A stretch of 64,000 nt of DNA. It comes from Amycolatopsis sulphurea (GTDB lineage: Bacteria > Actinomycetota > Actinomycetes > Mycobacteriales > Pseudonocardiaceae). The notes under the pieces are model-generated. The model had not been told where the DNA came from. It saw only the letters and a program-made list of their open reading frames with translations, and searched no databases. Below, piece after piece: positions 33,923 to 42,938 of this stretch. The position numbers and the translations under genes are program-made. Every line of letters begins with the position of its first letter. Position 1 is the stretch's first letter. The DNA lies in the NCBI RefSeq assembly GCF_002564045.1, contig NZ_PDJK01000002.1:3968001-4032000 (forward strand), in the 5' to 3' direction.

Positions 33923-34350
33923 CTCGCCGAGCGAAGCCGCGTCGAACGACGGCAGCACGAGATCCGCTGCGCCGAAGTCCAGCGTCGCGGTGATCGGGTT
34001 CGGCGCCGCGACGATGGTGAGCGCGGCGGCTTTCGCTGCTGCGACGCCGTTTGGCGAATCCTCGAACGCGAGGGCTTCCGCTGCAGGGACGGCCAGCGCG
34101 CGCAGCGCGGCGAGGTAGGTGTCCGGACGTGGTTTCGCTGCGTGGCGGTCGCCGGTTTCCACCGAAGTGAATTGGGCCGTGTGGCCGAGCCGGTCCAGGT
34201 GACCGCGAACCCAGGTCGCGGGCGAACTCGACGCGACGGCCAGCGTCAGCCCGCGCGTGGCAGCCTCATCGAGGTAGGTGAGCACGCCTTCGCGAGGGCC
34301 GCCGTCGGCCAGTAGCTCGTGTACACGGGCGCGCATCGCGGGCCGCAGCC
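33902..34350 (-). pseudogene. HAD-like hydrolase, 5' end lost
   Basis: The surviving frame encodes the cap end and most of the core of a beta-phosphoglucomutase-like HAD phosphatase: VLTYLDEAATRGLTLAVASSSP (motif II), HLDRLGH and AKPRPDTYLAAL (motif III lysine), FEDSPNGVAAAKAA (motif IV). The N-terminal DxDGT nucleophile motif and 60-70 residues are missing. The repeat element at 34351-34474 starts exactly where the homology stops, so insertion with deletion is the likely cause. Confidence 0.8.
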
Positions 34351-34474
34351 AGGGTTCCGGCAAAGTTGGTCGGGGACCCGGCAGCGGGCGATGCGAAGCT
34401 GTGTGCGACCACCTCGTGGCGTGCGCCGGACCGGTTTCGGGTCTGTGAAGGGCCCCTTCACAGACCTCCACACC
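34351..34474. mobile_element. Non-autonomous repeat element, copy B (about 124 bp, right end incomplete)
   Basis: The left end is AGGGTTCCGGCAAAGTTGGT; the body (GCGGGCGATGC, GTGGCGTGCGCCGGACCGG) and a GTGAAGGGCCCCTTCAC palindrome match copy C at 46477-46643. The right inverted end is cut short at CACACCG. It lies between a truncated HAD gene and the end of a phosphoesterase gene, and supplies the latter's last codons and stop. Confidence 0.65.
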
Positions 34475-35609
34475 GCAGGATGAGCAGGGAGATCTCGTTC
34501 GGCGCGAACACGCGGAACGGCGGCCCCCAGAAACCGGCGCCGCGGCTGGTGTAGAGCTGGGTGCGCGGACCGTGCCGGGTGAGGCCGGACAGCGACGGCT
34601 GATCGAGCCGGACGAGCAGGTGGAACGGCCAGATCTGGCCGCCGTGGGTGTGCCCGGAGACCTGCAGGTCCACTCCGGCCTCGCGGGCCTGTTCGACCTG
34701 TTTGGGCTGGTGGGCGAGCAGGAAAACGGGCACGTCCGGGTCTGCTCCGGCCAGCGCGGCGGACAGGTCCGGGCCGTGCCCGGGCAGCCCCGAGGCGGTG
34801 CCGGACGGATCGTCCACCCCGGCGAACAGCAACCGCGCGCCGTCGCGTTCGAGCAGGACCGAGCGGTTGTGCAGCGGGTCCCAGCCGAGCGCGGCCATAT
34901 GGTCGAGCCAGGCCTGCGCTTCGACGATGTATTCGTGGTTGCCGGTGATGTAGAACCGGCCTAGCGGCGCCTCGACGCCGCCGAGGGGGTCGACCTGCTT
35001 GCGCCGCTGAGCCACGGTGCCGTCCGCGAGGTCGCCGCCGTGGCAGACCACGTCCGGCTGGAGTCGGTTCAACCGCGCGACCAACTGCTCTGACCAGCGG
35101 GTGCGATCGATCGGCCCGAAATGCGTGTCGGTGACGACCGCCACGCGCAGCCCGTCCAGCCCGGCGTCGAGCCGGGGCAGCACCACGTCCACCTCGCGCA
35201 CCGGCGGCACCCGCAGCGCGATCCGGCTCCCGGTCGCCAGCAGCACCGCCACGACGGCGAGGGTCGCCGCGGCCACGATCCGCGGGCGTGCCGGATCGTC
35301 CACCCCGGACACCAGCAGCACCAGCCGTAACAGGTGCCCGAGCACGCTCCAGGTGAACAGCACCCAGATCGTGCCGAGCAGCCCGTCCCCGAGCCGCGCC
35401 ACGGCGTCCCGCCCGTTCGGCCGGTGGCCGAGGTAGATCAGAGCCGGCAACGCGAGCATGGCTCCGGCGAACAGCGCCGTGCCGGCGATCGTGGAGGCCA
35501 CCGGCCATTCCGGCAGCAGGACGAACACCGACCAGGGCTCCGCGAAGAGCAGCACCAGCACCAGCACCAGCCCGAGCCCGAGCACAACACCCCGGCGAAC
35601 TCCGCGCAT
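34458..35609 (-). CDS. Membrane-anchored metallophosphoesterase
   Basis: 383 aa. Four N-terminal helices precede a calcineurin-like domain with VVTDTHFGPIDR, HGGDLADG, YITGNHEY, and GHTHGGQIWP near residue 315. ATG 35609 follows AAAGGA. The final few residues (RCGGL) and the stop are read from repeat element B, so the native C-terminus may have been replaced. The domain is otherwise complete. The substrate is unknown. Confidence 0.88.
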   Translation of the reverse strand: MRGVRRGVVLGLGLVLVLVLLFAEPWSVFVLLPEWPVASTIAGTALFAGAMLALPALIYLGHRPNGRDAVARLGDGLLGTIWVLFTWSVLGHLLRLVLLVSGVDDPARPRIVAAATLAVVAVLLATGSRIALRVPPVREVDVVLPRLDAGLDGLRVAVVTDTHFGPIDRTRWSEQLVARLNRLQPDVVCHGGDLADGTVAQRRKQVDPLGGVEAPLGRFYITGNHEYIVEAQAWLDHMAALGWDPLHNRSVLLERDGARLLFAGVDDPSGTASGLPGHGPDLSAALAGADPDVPVFLLAHQPKQVEQAREAGVDLQVSGHTHGGQIWPFHLLVRLDQPSLSGLTRHGPRTQLYTSRGAGFWGPPFRVFAPNEISLLILRCGGL

Positions 35610-35622
35610 TGTGGTCGTCCTT

Positions 35623-36072
35623 TCACCATGGACCATCCAGAGTAGCCGGGGCGCGGGCGCCGGGTCGGGAACGTTCGTTCCGCCAGTTCGCCACGACCTC
35701 CTCGACATCCAGCGGTCCCGCGCGCAGCGGTGGCCCCTCCTGCGGGAGCCGGTGCGCCTGGCGGATGCGCTCGTTGAGGTCCTCGACGATCTCGCGTATC
35801 TGCCGTTCCGCGTGCACGTTCGCGAGCTTGGCGGGTAGGTCCTGGATTTCCCGCGGCAAGGCGAGCGAAGGCGGCAGGAACGCCTGCACATCGAGGTCGC
35901 CCTCGCGGGCCCGGCGCAGCGCCCAGTCTGTCGCGGCGTCGCGACCGGTCGGCGGCGGCAGTGGTTTGCCCATTCCGGGCAGATCTTCGAAGTCGCCACG
36001 CGATTGTGCGTCGGAGATCTGACGGTCCACCCAGAAGCGGAACGACGTTCCCGGTGGCTTGCGGTTGGTCAT
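35623..36072 (-). CDS. DUF1992 / DnaJ-homologue subfamily C28-like protein
   Basis: 149 aa, highly charged and helical, with the family core VDRQISDAQSRGDFEDLPGMGKPL. ATG 36072 is chosen; GTG 36087 is possible. It lies 13 bp upstream of the phosphoesterase gene on the same strand, so they may be co-transcribed. Function unknown. Confidence 0.88.
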   Translation of the reverse strand: MTNRKPPGTSFRFWVDRQISDAQSRGDFEDLPGMGKPLPPPTGRDAATDWALRRAREGDLDVQAFLPPSLALPREIQDLPAKLANVHAERQIREIVEDLNERIRQAHRLPQEGPPLRAGPLDVEEVVANWRNERSRPGARAPATLDGPW

Positions 36073-36182
36073 GGTGATCACCCCCACGTGCCAAAGTAGC
36101 GGCCATCGGGGCGATGCGGAGGGGACAAAGGTCCCGAACCGGCGGGTACGATCCCGGGAAACGACCGGCGCAGGGGAGAGCG

Positions 36183-36983
36183 ATGACCGTCGACCGCCGG
36201 CCTGCCGGCCATTCGTCCAGCGAAGAGGTGGATCGCACGCTGGCGCTGCTGTGGCGGGACCGCGGCGGTGATCCGGCCGAGCCGGCCCGTGGGCGCCGCC
36301 CGACGCTCACCCTTGAGCAGATCATCGCCGCCGCGGTCGCGGTGGCCGACGAGGACGGGCTGGCCGCCACCTCCATGCACCGGGTCGCCCGGGAACTCGG
36401 CGCGGGCACCATGACGCTCTACACCTACGTCGCCGGCAAGATCGAGCTGATCGACCTGATGGTGGACGAGGTCCTGCTGGAACGGCGGCTGCCCGCGCCC
36501 GGCGCACCCCGTGCGGGCGACTGGCGGGCGCAGGTGCGGCTCTACGCCGAGCGCACCCGCGACGCCTACCTGCGGCATCCGTGGCTGCGTGAGACCTCGC
36601 GGGTGCGCCCGGTGCTCGGCCCCGGCCAGTTCGCCGGACAGGAGTACCTTCTGTCCATTATGGACAGCCTGGGCCTGCCTGCCCGCGAAGCGGTCGCGGC
36701 GGCGAACTGCGTGTCCGGGTATGTCGACGCGAACGCCGCGGTGGAAGCGGAGAGCCGGCATCTGGAGCGCAGCACCGGACAGTCCGACGATGCCTGGTGG
36801 ATCCAGCGTTCTTCGTTCTGGGACACCTATTTCGACATCGAGGCGCATCCGACCATGAACCGCGTCTGGCTGGCGGGTGGGTTCGACCGCGGCACCCGGG
36901 AACAGGCCGGTGACGCGTGCGAGTTCGGGCTTGACCGGTTGCTCGACGGTATTGCGGAGCGGGTGGGTCAGCCGGGCGGGTGA
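36183..36983 (+). CDS. TetR/AcrR family regulator with TetR_C_1-type domain
   Basis: 266 aa. The DNA-binding region begins late (LTLEQIIAAAVAVADEDG; SMHRVARELGAGTMTLYTYV, near residues 40-85), after an unusual N-terminal extension. The C-terminal domain (YLRHPWLRETSRVRPVLGPGQ) resembles the TetR/TetR_C_1 drug-sensor group. ATG 36183 follows AGGGGAGAG. It converges with an SDR gene, a possible but unproven target. Confidence 0.9.
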   Translation: MTVDRRPAGHSSSEEVDRTLALLWRDRGGDPAEPARGRRPTLTLEQIIAAAVAVADEDGLAATSMHRVARELGAGTMTLYTYVAGKIELIDLMVDEVLLERRLPAPGAPRAGDWRAQVRLYAERTRDAYLRHPWLRETSRVRPVLGPGQFAGQEYLLSIMDSLGLPAREAVAAANCVSGYVDANAAVEAESRHLERSTGQSDDAWWIQRSSFWDTYFDIEAHPTMNRVWLAGGFDRGTREQAGDACEFGLDRLLDGIAERVGQPGG

Positions 36984-37011
36984 GGCGCGGGCGGGCCGGT
37001 GCGTGGGCCGG

Positions 37012-37926
37012 TCACTGCGCGGTGATGCGGAACGGAATCCCGGTCAGCTCCTCCGAGACCGTCCACAAGCGACTCGCGAGGGCCGGGTCGCGGGAGGTGG
37101 CCGGTGCGGTGCCGGGCACCGGCCGGCCGACGCCCAGGCGGGCCGGGCCGAGGTAGGCGCCGCCTTCGACGGACGGGTCGGCGGCGGCGCGCACGGCAGG
37201 CCAGGCGCCGTGGTCCTTGCCCTGGCAGACCGGGGCCAGCAGCCTGAACGCGGGCACCCGCGTGCTGATCCCCGGCCGGTCGGGGGTGGAGCGGTCCAGG
37301 CTGAATCCCGGCTGGGCCACGATCGACCGCACCGGGGAGCCCGCGGCGCGCAGCCGCCGGTCCAGTTCCAGCCCGAAGGACTGCACCGCGTGCTTCGACT
37401 GGGTGTACGCGCGGAAGTCCGAATAGGACCGGACGGACTGCAGATCGTCGAGGTCGAACCGGCGCAGCCGGGTGATCAGGCTGCCCATCGACACGATCCG
37501 CGCGGCCGAGGCGGTGAGTACCGGCATGGCCAGCGCGGTCAGCGCGAAATGCCCGAAGTGGTTGGTGCCCATGGCGAGTTCGAAACCCTGCGCGGTGCTG
37601 CGCCGGACCGGTCCGGGCGCGGTGATCCCGGCGTTCTCGATCAGCGCGTCGACCCGGCCGAGCCGCACGAGCCGTTCCGCCGCCCCGGCGACCGAGCCGA
37701 GGTCGGTGAGGTCGAGCGGGATCGTGCTCAGTCGCGCGGACCCGACCCGCGCGCGCAGGGTGGTGACCGCGGTGCGCAGCCGTTCCGGTGCGCGGCCGAG
37801 CAGCACCACGTGCGCACCGGTACCGGCCAGCTGCTCGGCGATGAAGTAGCCGATCCCGGCGGTGCCCCCGGTCACCGCGAACGTGCGGCCCGGCAGGTCG
37901 GGCAGGGCTTCGGGGTTCCAGGCCAC
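37012..37926 (-). CDS. SDR family oxidoreductase (retinol dehydrogenase-like)
   Basis: 304 aa. Cofactor loop VTGGTAGIGYFIAE, ENAG variant (ALIENAGITAPG), YTQSKHAV as the Tyr-x3-Lys pair, Ser in VSMGSL. The C-terminus (ASRLWTVSEELTGI) is typical of the actinobacterial retinol-dehydrogenase/protochlorophyllide-like SDR group. GTG 37926 follows GGGAGCGAAC. Confidence 0.9.
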   Translation of the reverse strand: MAWNPEALPDLPGRTFAVTGGTAGIGYFIAEQLAGTGAHVVLLGRAPERLRTAVTTLRARVGSARLSTIPLDLTDLGSVAGAAERLVRLGRVDALIENAGITAPGPVRRSTAQGFELAMGTNHFGHFALTALAMPVLTASAARIVSMGSLITRLRRFDLDDLQSVRSYSDFRAYTQSKHAVQSFGLELDRRLRAAGSPVRSIVAQPGFSLDRSTPDRPGISTRVPAFRLLAPVCQGKDHGAWPAVRAAADPSVEGGAYLGPARLGVGRPVPGTAPATSRDPALASRLWTVSEELTGIPFRITAQ

Positions 37927-37978
37927 GTTCGCTCCCGTGCTCGGCGTCGCTCGCACTATACGAACGACGCCACCGGGC

Positions 37979-39202
37979 TCACTTCGACGGCGAGGTGGTG
38001 GTGGTCTGCGGGGTACTGGTGGTGTTCGTGCTGGTGACGGGTGGGCAGGTCGGCGTACTGCCCGGCGGGGTGCTGGTGGTGGTCGTGCTGGTCGGCGTGG
38101 TCGTCGGCGTGCTCGGGCAGGTCGGGGTGGTGCTGGTGGTCGTGCTGCTGGTCGGCGTGCCACTGGTGGGGGTCGAGCCGGTCGGCTTGCCGCCGGTCGA
38201 CGTCGACGAGGTGGGGCTGCCGCTGGTGGACGTCGAACTGCTGCTGCTGCTCGGTGGCTGGGCCGGCGTGCCCGGGGCGGAGGTCGCCGGGGGTGCCGGA
38301 GGCGGCGCGGGGACACCCGCCGGGCTGCCGGCCGCGGCCTCCACGGCGCCCGGTCCGGGCGGCGCGCCGATCGGCACCTGGCTGTCCGGCAGCTGCGAGA
38401 CCCCGGCGCGGTAGGCGGCCGCGTACCCGAGCACAGTGTCCACATAGGATTGTGAGTTGTTGTACCGGCGGACGGCGAGGGCCTGCGCCGGCAGACCGGA
38501 CAGGTCGAGCCCGCCGGAGCACAGATACCGCGCGGTGGCGAGGGTTTCGTCGTAGATGTTGTTCGGGTCGGACACGCCGTCGCCGTTGCCGTCCGAGGCG
38601 TAGCGTGCCCAGGTGGACGGGATGAACTGGGTCGGCCCGACCGCGCGGTCCCATACCTGGTCGCCGTCGTAGCGGCCGCCGTCGGTGTCCCGGATCGCGG
38701 CGAATCCGCCTGCCCCGTCGAGCACCGGGCCGAGGATGCGCTCCAGGCCGTTGCCGCGGGCGTCCACATAGCCGCCGCGAGCGTGGTTCGACTCGACCCG
38801 GCCGATGGCCGCGATCAGTGCCCAGTCCACGTGGCAGCCGGGTTGCTCGCGGGCCATGATGTCGGCCGCGTTGCGGTAGGCCTTGAGCATGCTGTCCGGG
38901 ATGCCCAGCGGGCCGGACGGCGTGGCGGACCCGGTGCCCGCGTAGCCGGGCACGCCCAATGCTTGCGGGACCGGCGGCTGCGGCAGGCTGCCGTCCACGC
39001 CGACCGGCGGCAGGTCGGCGCCCGGCCCGGCGGCCGGGCCGCCCGCGATGGACTGCTGGTCACCGGCCGCGACCGGCGTGCCGATCGGCAGCCCGGAGGA
39101 GGTCAGTGCGGGCAGGACCACGAGCGCACCACCGGCCAGCGCGGCGACGGTCCGGCTCCGGACCGACCGCTGCTTCACGCGGTGCCGCCCGTTTTTCGCC
39201 AT
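37979..39202 (-). CDS. Secreted lytic murein transglycosylase with a Ser/Thr/Pro tail
   Basis: 407 aa. A signal peptide (TVAALAGGALVVLPALTSSG) and Pro/Gly linker precede a transglycosylase domain: AAIGRVESNHARGG with the catalytic Glu, GPTQFIPSTWARYA, DPNNIYDETLATARYLC. Residues 285-407 are a low-complexity Ser/Thr/Pro tail with repeated STPTSST-like units, probably a cell-wall-spanning or glycosylated stalk. ATG 39202 follows GGGGAGAGACGG. Confidence 0.9.
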   Translation of the reverse strand: MAKNGRHRVKQRSVRSRTVAALAGGALVVLPALTSSGLPIGTPVAAGDQQSIAGGPAAGPGADLPPVGVDGSLPQPPVPQALGVPGYAGTGSATPSGPLGIPDSMLKAYRNAADIMAREQPGCHVDWALIAAIGRVESNHARGGYVDARGNGLERILGPVLDGAGGFAAIRDTDGGRYDGDQVWDRAVGPTQFIPSTWARYASDGNGDGVSDPNNIYDETLATARYLCSGGLDLSGLPAQALAVRRYNNSQSYVDTVLGYAAAYRAGVSQLPDSQVPIGAPPGPGAVEAAAGSPAGVPAPPPAPPATSAPGTPAQPPSSSSSSTSTSGSPTSSTSTGGKPTGSTPTSGTPTSSTTTSTTPTCPSTPTTTPTSTTTTSTPPGSTPTCPPVTSTNTTSTPQTTTTSPSK

Positions 39203-39613
39203 CCGTCTCTCCCCGCTTCTCGTCGATCCCACCGAAGGTCAAGTTATCCGAAGTTGCCCCGCAGTGGTGCGGCCGGTCCGGGAAAACCTGTCGATTCCGA
39301 TCAAGTTTCGTCCATCCGGCAGAGTATCTTTGACGGTTCTTTTCCGCGGGTTCGCCTCGGTGTCGCCGTTGCGCCGTATGGAGTAGTGGTCGTCAACCGA
39401 ATGGCGCATCGGGATCCCGGGCGCGCGACCGGAATGGGGCCGTGGTCTCCGCGGGAAAGCGGTTCTGAGCTGCAGGGTTGACTCTCCGGACGGCGTATGG
39501 TCGCCGCCACGAAACGCACTTCTTTCGCGCGATGGCCCTGCGGCCACTGCGGTGCGGAACTGGACCCGGATGCGCCGTGGCCGGCCCGACCGGCTGCGCC
39601 GCTCCGGCAAAAA

Positions 39614-39667
39614 GCTGTGAAGGGGCCCTTCACGGACTCAGAGGCTGTGAAGGGCCCCTTCACAGCC
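39614..39667. repeat. Tandem pair of GTGAAGGGGCCCTTCAC palindromes
   Basis: Two palindromes separated by GGACTCAGAGGCT, 22 bp beyond the stop of the acyl-CoA synthetase gene on its downstream side. Probable terminator. Confidence 0.75.
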
Positions 39668-39688
39668 CTTGGCTTCGGGCGCCAGTGG

Positions 39689-41215
39689 TCAGTGGACCTG
39701 GCGGGACTGGTCGGTCCAGTAGGGGGCGCGCAGCCTGAACTTCTGGATCTTGCCGGTCGCGGTACGGGGCAGCTCGGTGCGGAATTCCACCCGCTTCGGG
39801 CATTTGTACCCGGCCAGATAGTCCCGGCAGTGCGTGATCAGCTGTTCCGCGGTCACGGTCTCGTCCTCGCTGACCACCAGGGCGGTGACCAGCTCGCCCC
39901 ACTTCTCGTCCGGAATGCCGATCACCGCGGCCTCGCGCACCGCCGGGTGCGAGTTCAGCGCGTCCTCCACCTCGATCGACGACACGTTCTCGCCGCCGGT
40001 GATGATCACGTCCTTCTTGCGGTCGGCGATGGTCAGGTACCCCTCGTCGAACCGGCCGCCGTCGCCGGTGTGGAACCAGCCGCCTTCCTGGACCCGGGCG
40101 GTCTCCTCCGGGTTGTCCCAGTAGCCGTCGAGGTTTGTGTTCGACTGGGCCAGCACCTCGCCGTCGGTGTCGATCGCGATGCGCACGCCGAGGGCCGGGG
40201 TGCCCGCGCGGCCGAGCAGTTTCGCCTGCTCGTGCGGATCGAGTCCGGCCCATTCGCTGCGGAATCGGTTGACCGTCAGCAGCGGCGCGGTCTCGGTGAG
40301 GCCGTAGATCTGGATGAACTCCCAGCCGAGTTCGGCACGCACCCGTTCGATCGTGCGGGTCGGCGGTGGCGCGCCGGCGACGACGATGCGTACCCGGTCC
40401 CGGCCGGGGATCTCCCCGTCCCACTTCGCCGCTCCGTCCAGCGCGGCGGTGACCACCGCGGGCGCGGCGCACATGATCGTCACGCCGTGTTCCTCGATGC
40501 GGCGCAGGATTTCCGTACCGTCCACTTTGCGCAGCACGATGTGCTTCCCGCCGAGACCGGTGAGCGCGTAGGGCATGCCCCAGCCGTTCGCGTGGAACAT
40601 CGGCAGGGTGTGCAGGAGCACGTCGTTGTCGCTCAGCGTGGTGTGCAGCCCGAAAGTCGCTGCGTTGAGCCAAAGATTGCGATGCGTGAGCTGCACGCCC
40701 TTCGGCCGCGCGGTGGTGCCCGAGGTGTAGTTGAGCGTCGCGGTGGCCGATTCGTCCCCGGCCCACGGGCGTGGTTCGCCGTCGCCGCCCCAGATCTTCT
40801 CGTCGTCTTCGCCGAGTACGAACACGTGCTTGGCGGAAACGCTGTCCCGCAACGCTTTCAGATCCGGGTCCAGGATCACCACCTCGGCGCCGGAGTGCTC
40901 CACGATGTAGCGCACCTCGGCGGGCGCGAGCCGGAAGTTCACCGGCACCAGCACCCGCCCCCAACCGGATACCCCGAAGAACGAGGTGAGCAGCCGCGCC
41001 GAGTTGTGCGACACGATCGCCACCCGGCCGCCCACGGGCACGCCGAGCGCGTCCAGGTTCGCAGCCTGCGCACGGGCGCGCCGGGCCAGCTCGCGGTAGG
41101 TGACCGAACCCCACGAAGGGGCGGGCTGGTCGGGCTCGTCGACCACGGCCACCCGGTCCGGGTACACCGTCTCCGCACGGTCGAGGAAATCGCGGACACC
41201 GAGGTCGTAGAACAC
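39689..41215 (-). CDS. Acyl-CoA synthetase (AMP-dependent)
   Basis: 508 aa adenylate-forming ligase. LNYTSGTTARPKGVQLTHRN, IYGLTETAPLLTVN, GWFHTGDGG, DRKKDVIITGGENVSSIEVE and the terminal lysine motif TATGKIQKFRLR. It is of the medium-chain or aromatic acyl-CoA synthetase type. GTG 41215 follows GAAGGGAACGG. It lies downstream of a LuxR/GAF regulator, 90 bp apart on the same strand, which probably controls it. Confidence 0.92.
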   Translation of the reverse strand: MFYDLGVRDFLDRAETVYPDRVAVVDEPDQPAPSWGSVTYRELARRARAQAANLDALGVPVGGRVAIVSHNSARLLTSFFGVSGWGRVLVPVNFRLAPAEVRYIVEHSGAEVVILDPDLKALRDSVSAKHVFVLGEDDEKIWGGDGEPRPWAGDESATATLNYTSGTTARPKGVQLTHRNLWLNAATFGLHTTLSDNDVLLHTLPMFHANGWGMPYALTGLGGKHIVLRKVDGTEILRRIEEHGVTIMCAAPAVVTAALDGAAKWDGEIPGRDRVRIVVAGAPPPTRTIERVRAELGWEFIQIYGLTETAPLLTVNRFRSEWAGLDPHEQAKLLGRAGTPALGVRIAIDTDGEVLAQSNTNLDGYWDNPEETARVQEGGWFHTGDGGRFDEGYLTIADRKKDVIITGGENVSSIEVEDALNSHPAVREAAVIGIPDEKWGELVTALVVSEDETVTAEQLITHCRDYLAGYKCPKRVEFRTELPRTATGKIQKFRLRAPYWTDQSRQVH

Positions 41216-41305
41216 GTGCCGTTCCCTTCGCTTCACCGGGCACCGCTGCCCGTGCCGAGATGATGGCTCGGCCGCCGGGGAGCGGCCACCCCACAAAGTG
41301 GGTGC

Positions 41306-42124
41306 TCAGCGCAGCAGGCCCGCGGCCCGTGCGCGGTTCGCCGCCTGGACTCGGTTGCCCGCGCCGAGTTTGCGCATCGCGTGCTTGAGATAGGACTTGA
41401 CGGTGTTGGGCAGCAGGCCCAGCCGGTCGGCGATCTCGTCGTTGGTACAGCCCTCGGCGGCCAGCCGCAGGACGTCCACCTCGCGCGGAGTCAGCGGCCC
41501 GCCCGCCGGGGTGGGTACGGGTTGGAGCCGCTTGCACACCGCGAGCAACTGCTCCCGCGCCGCCTCGTCCTGGAGCGATCCGGCGATCGCGAGCAACTCC
41601 GCACGCAGGTCGGCTTGGTCGCGGGGGATGGGCGCGGGCGGCCCGGCCAGCCGGCGCCGGACCTCTTCCTCCACCTCGATGTCGCGCTCCAGCCGGGTTG
41701 CCACGGACCCGGCAGCACGCAGCACACGATCACCGAACGTGATGGACTCGCGGGTCGCCGCGTACAGCACCGCCCGGGTGGTCTTGCCGACGCGGATCGG
41801 CAGCGCGACGATCGCGCGCAGCTGCTCCGGAGCCACAGCGCGGTCGTACTTGTGCGTGATGCCTTGCGCGCTGAGGTAATCGCTCACTGTGGACGGCCGT
41901 GCCAGTGCCACGGCCTTGCCGCCGAGCCCGGCCCCGGTGTCGACCCGCAGATGCTGCAGCGAACGGGTCGCCGTGCCGCGCAGCTGGTCGATCACGAGCG
42001 CGCGTGACCCGGCGGTGACCGGGCCACCCATCGCGACCGGCAGCCCGGTCGTGCGCTGGAGTGCCTGCAGTGCACCGGCGATCAGCGGGCTGGTTGCCAG
42101 GGCGAGCTGTCCCGAAGACGTCAT
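41306..42124 (-). CDS. LuxR-family regulator with GAF-like sensor domain
   Basis: 272 aa. Residues 15-150 form a GAF-like domain (TGLPVAMGGPVTAGSRALVI; GLGGKAVALARPSTVSDYL; AIVALPIRVGKTTRAVLYAA). Residues 205-270 form a LuxR HTH (LTPREVDVLRLAAEGCTNDE; PNTVKSYLKHAMRKLGAG). It precedes the acyl-CoA synthetase gene; such pairs are frequent in actinobacteria, suggesting that the regulator senses an aromatic or acyl substrate. ATG 42124. Confidence 0.88.
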   Translation of the reverse strand: MTSSGQLALATSPLIAGALQALQRTTGLPVAMGGPVTAGSRALVIDQLRGTATRSLQHLRVDTGAGLGGKAVALARPSTVSDYLSAQGITHKYDRAVAPEQLRAIVALPIRVGKTTRAVLYAATRESITFGDRVLRAAGSVATRLERDIEVEEEVRRRLAGPPAPIPRDQADLRAELLAIAGSLQDEAAREQLLAVCKRLQPVPTPAGGPLTPREVDVLRLAAEGCTNDEIADRLGLLPNTVKSYLKHAMRKLGAGNRVQAANRARAAGLLR

Positions 42125-42190
42125 GTGGCACCGTCCTGTTCCGACCCGTGATGAGCGTCCACGGTACGCGTTGTGTCGCATCCGGACTAC

Positions 42191-42916
42191 ATGTGTGGTT
42201 CCGTGGTGGTCGTGGGCACTGCCGATTTCGACGCCGTCGCCGACCGGTTGTACTCCGTCGACCCGGCCGAGTTCGTCGTGGAACGCACCGCCGCCGCTCG
42301 CGCGGCCGGCGATGCGGATCTGGCCCGGCGTATCCGCGGCCTGCGCAAGCCGACCGCCGCCGCGGCTTTCGTGAACCGGCTCGCCCGTGCGGATTCCGCC
42401 CCGCTACGCGAGCTGGCCGACCTCGGCAGGCAGCTGCGGGAAGCCCACGAGCAGCTGGCCGGAACCCGGTTGCGCGAGCTGGCACACCGCCGGGCGAAGT
42501 TGATCCGCGAGCTTGCCGGCGAGACGAGCGGGCTGAGCGATGCCGTGGCGCGGGCGGTGGAAGAGACGCTGGAGGCCGTCGTCGCCGACCCGGACGTGGC
42601 CCGGCTCGTCTTGGCCGGTCGGCTGACGTCGACCGCGCATGCGGATGTGGATAACTGGCTTTCCTTGCCGGTCAAGGACATTCCACTTCTTGGACCGTCC
42701 AAAAAGGAGCAGCAGGCGGCTCGTCAGGCGCACGCGGCCGCGGAACGCGAGCTGGCGCGTGCCGAGCAGGCGGCCGAGGAGTCGGACGCCCTGGTGACCG
42801 TCTTGCAGCACCGGCTCGCCGACGCGGAAACCCGGGTCGCACGGGTCGCCGAGGAGCTGGCGGCGGCGCGTGCCGCCTTCGAACGGGCCGAGCAGACGGT
42901 GGCGGACCTGGGCTGA
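42191..42916 (+). CDS. Helical/coiled-coil protein of unknown function
   Basis: About 241 aa, Ala/Arg/Glu-rich with long predicted coiled coils (LRKPTAAAAFVNRLARA; ERELARAEQAAEESDALV). The pattern DFDAVADRLYSVDPAEF then RRIRGLRKPTAAA is shared with a conserved family of actinobacterial hypothetical proteins. No ribosome-binding site fixes the start; ATG 42191 is used, GTG 42173 is possible. Divergent from the LuxR gene. Confidence 0.7.
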   Translation: MCGSVVVVGTADFDAVADRLYSVDPAEFVVERTAAARAAGDADLARRIRGLRKPTAAAAFVNRLARADSAPLRELADLGRQLREAHEQLAGTRLRELAHRRAKLIRELAGETSGLSDAVARAVEETLEAVVADPDVARLVLAGRLTSTAHADVDNWLSLPVKDIPLLGPSKKEQQAARQAHAAAERELARAEQAAEESDALVTVLQHRLADAETRVARVAEELAAARAAFERAEQTVADLG

Positions 42917-42938
42917 GTCCCCTGCGGACGAAGCGGCC

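Noticed and set aside
34458..35999. 513-codon form of the metallophosphoesterase starting at 35999
   Set aside because: The extra N-terminus would overlap the DUF1992 gene in another frame; ATG 35609 has a good ribosome-binding site and starts just before the first helix.
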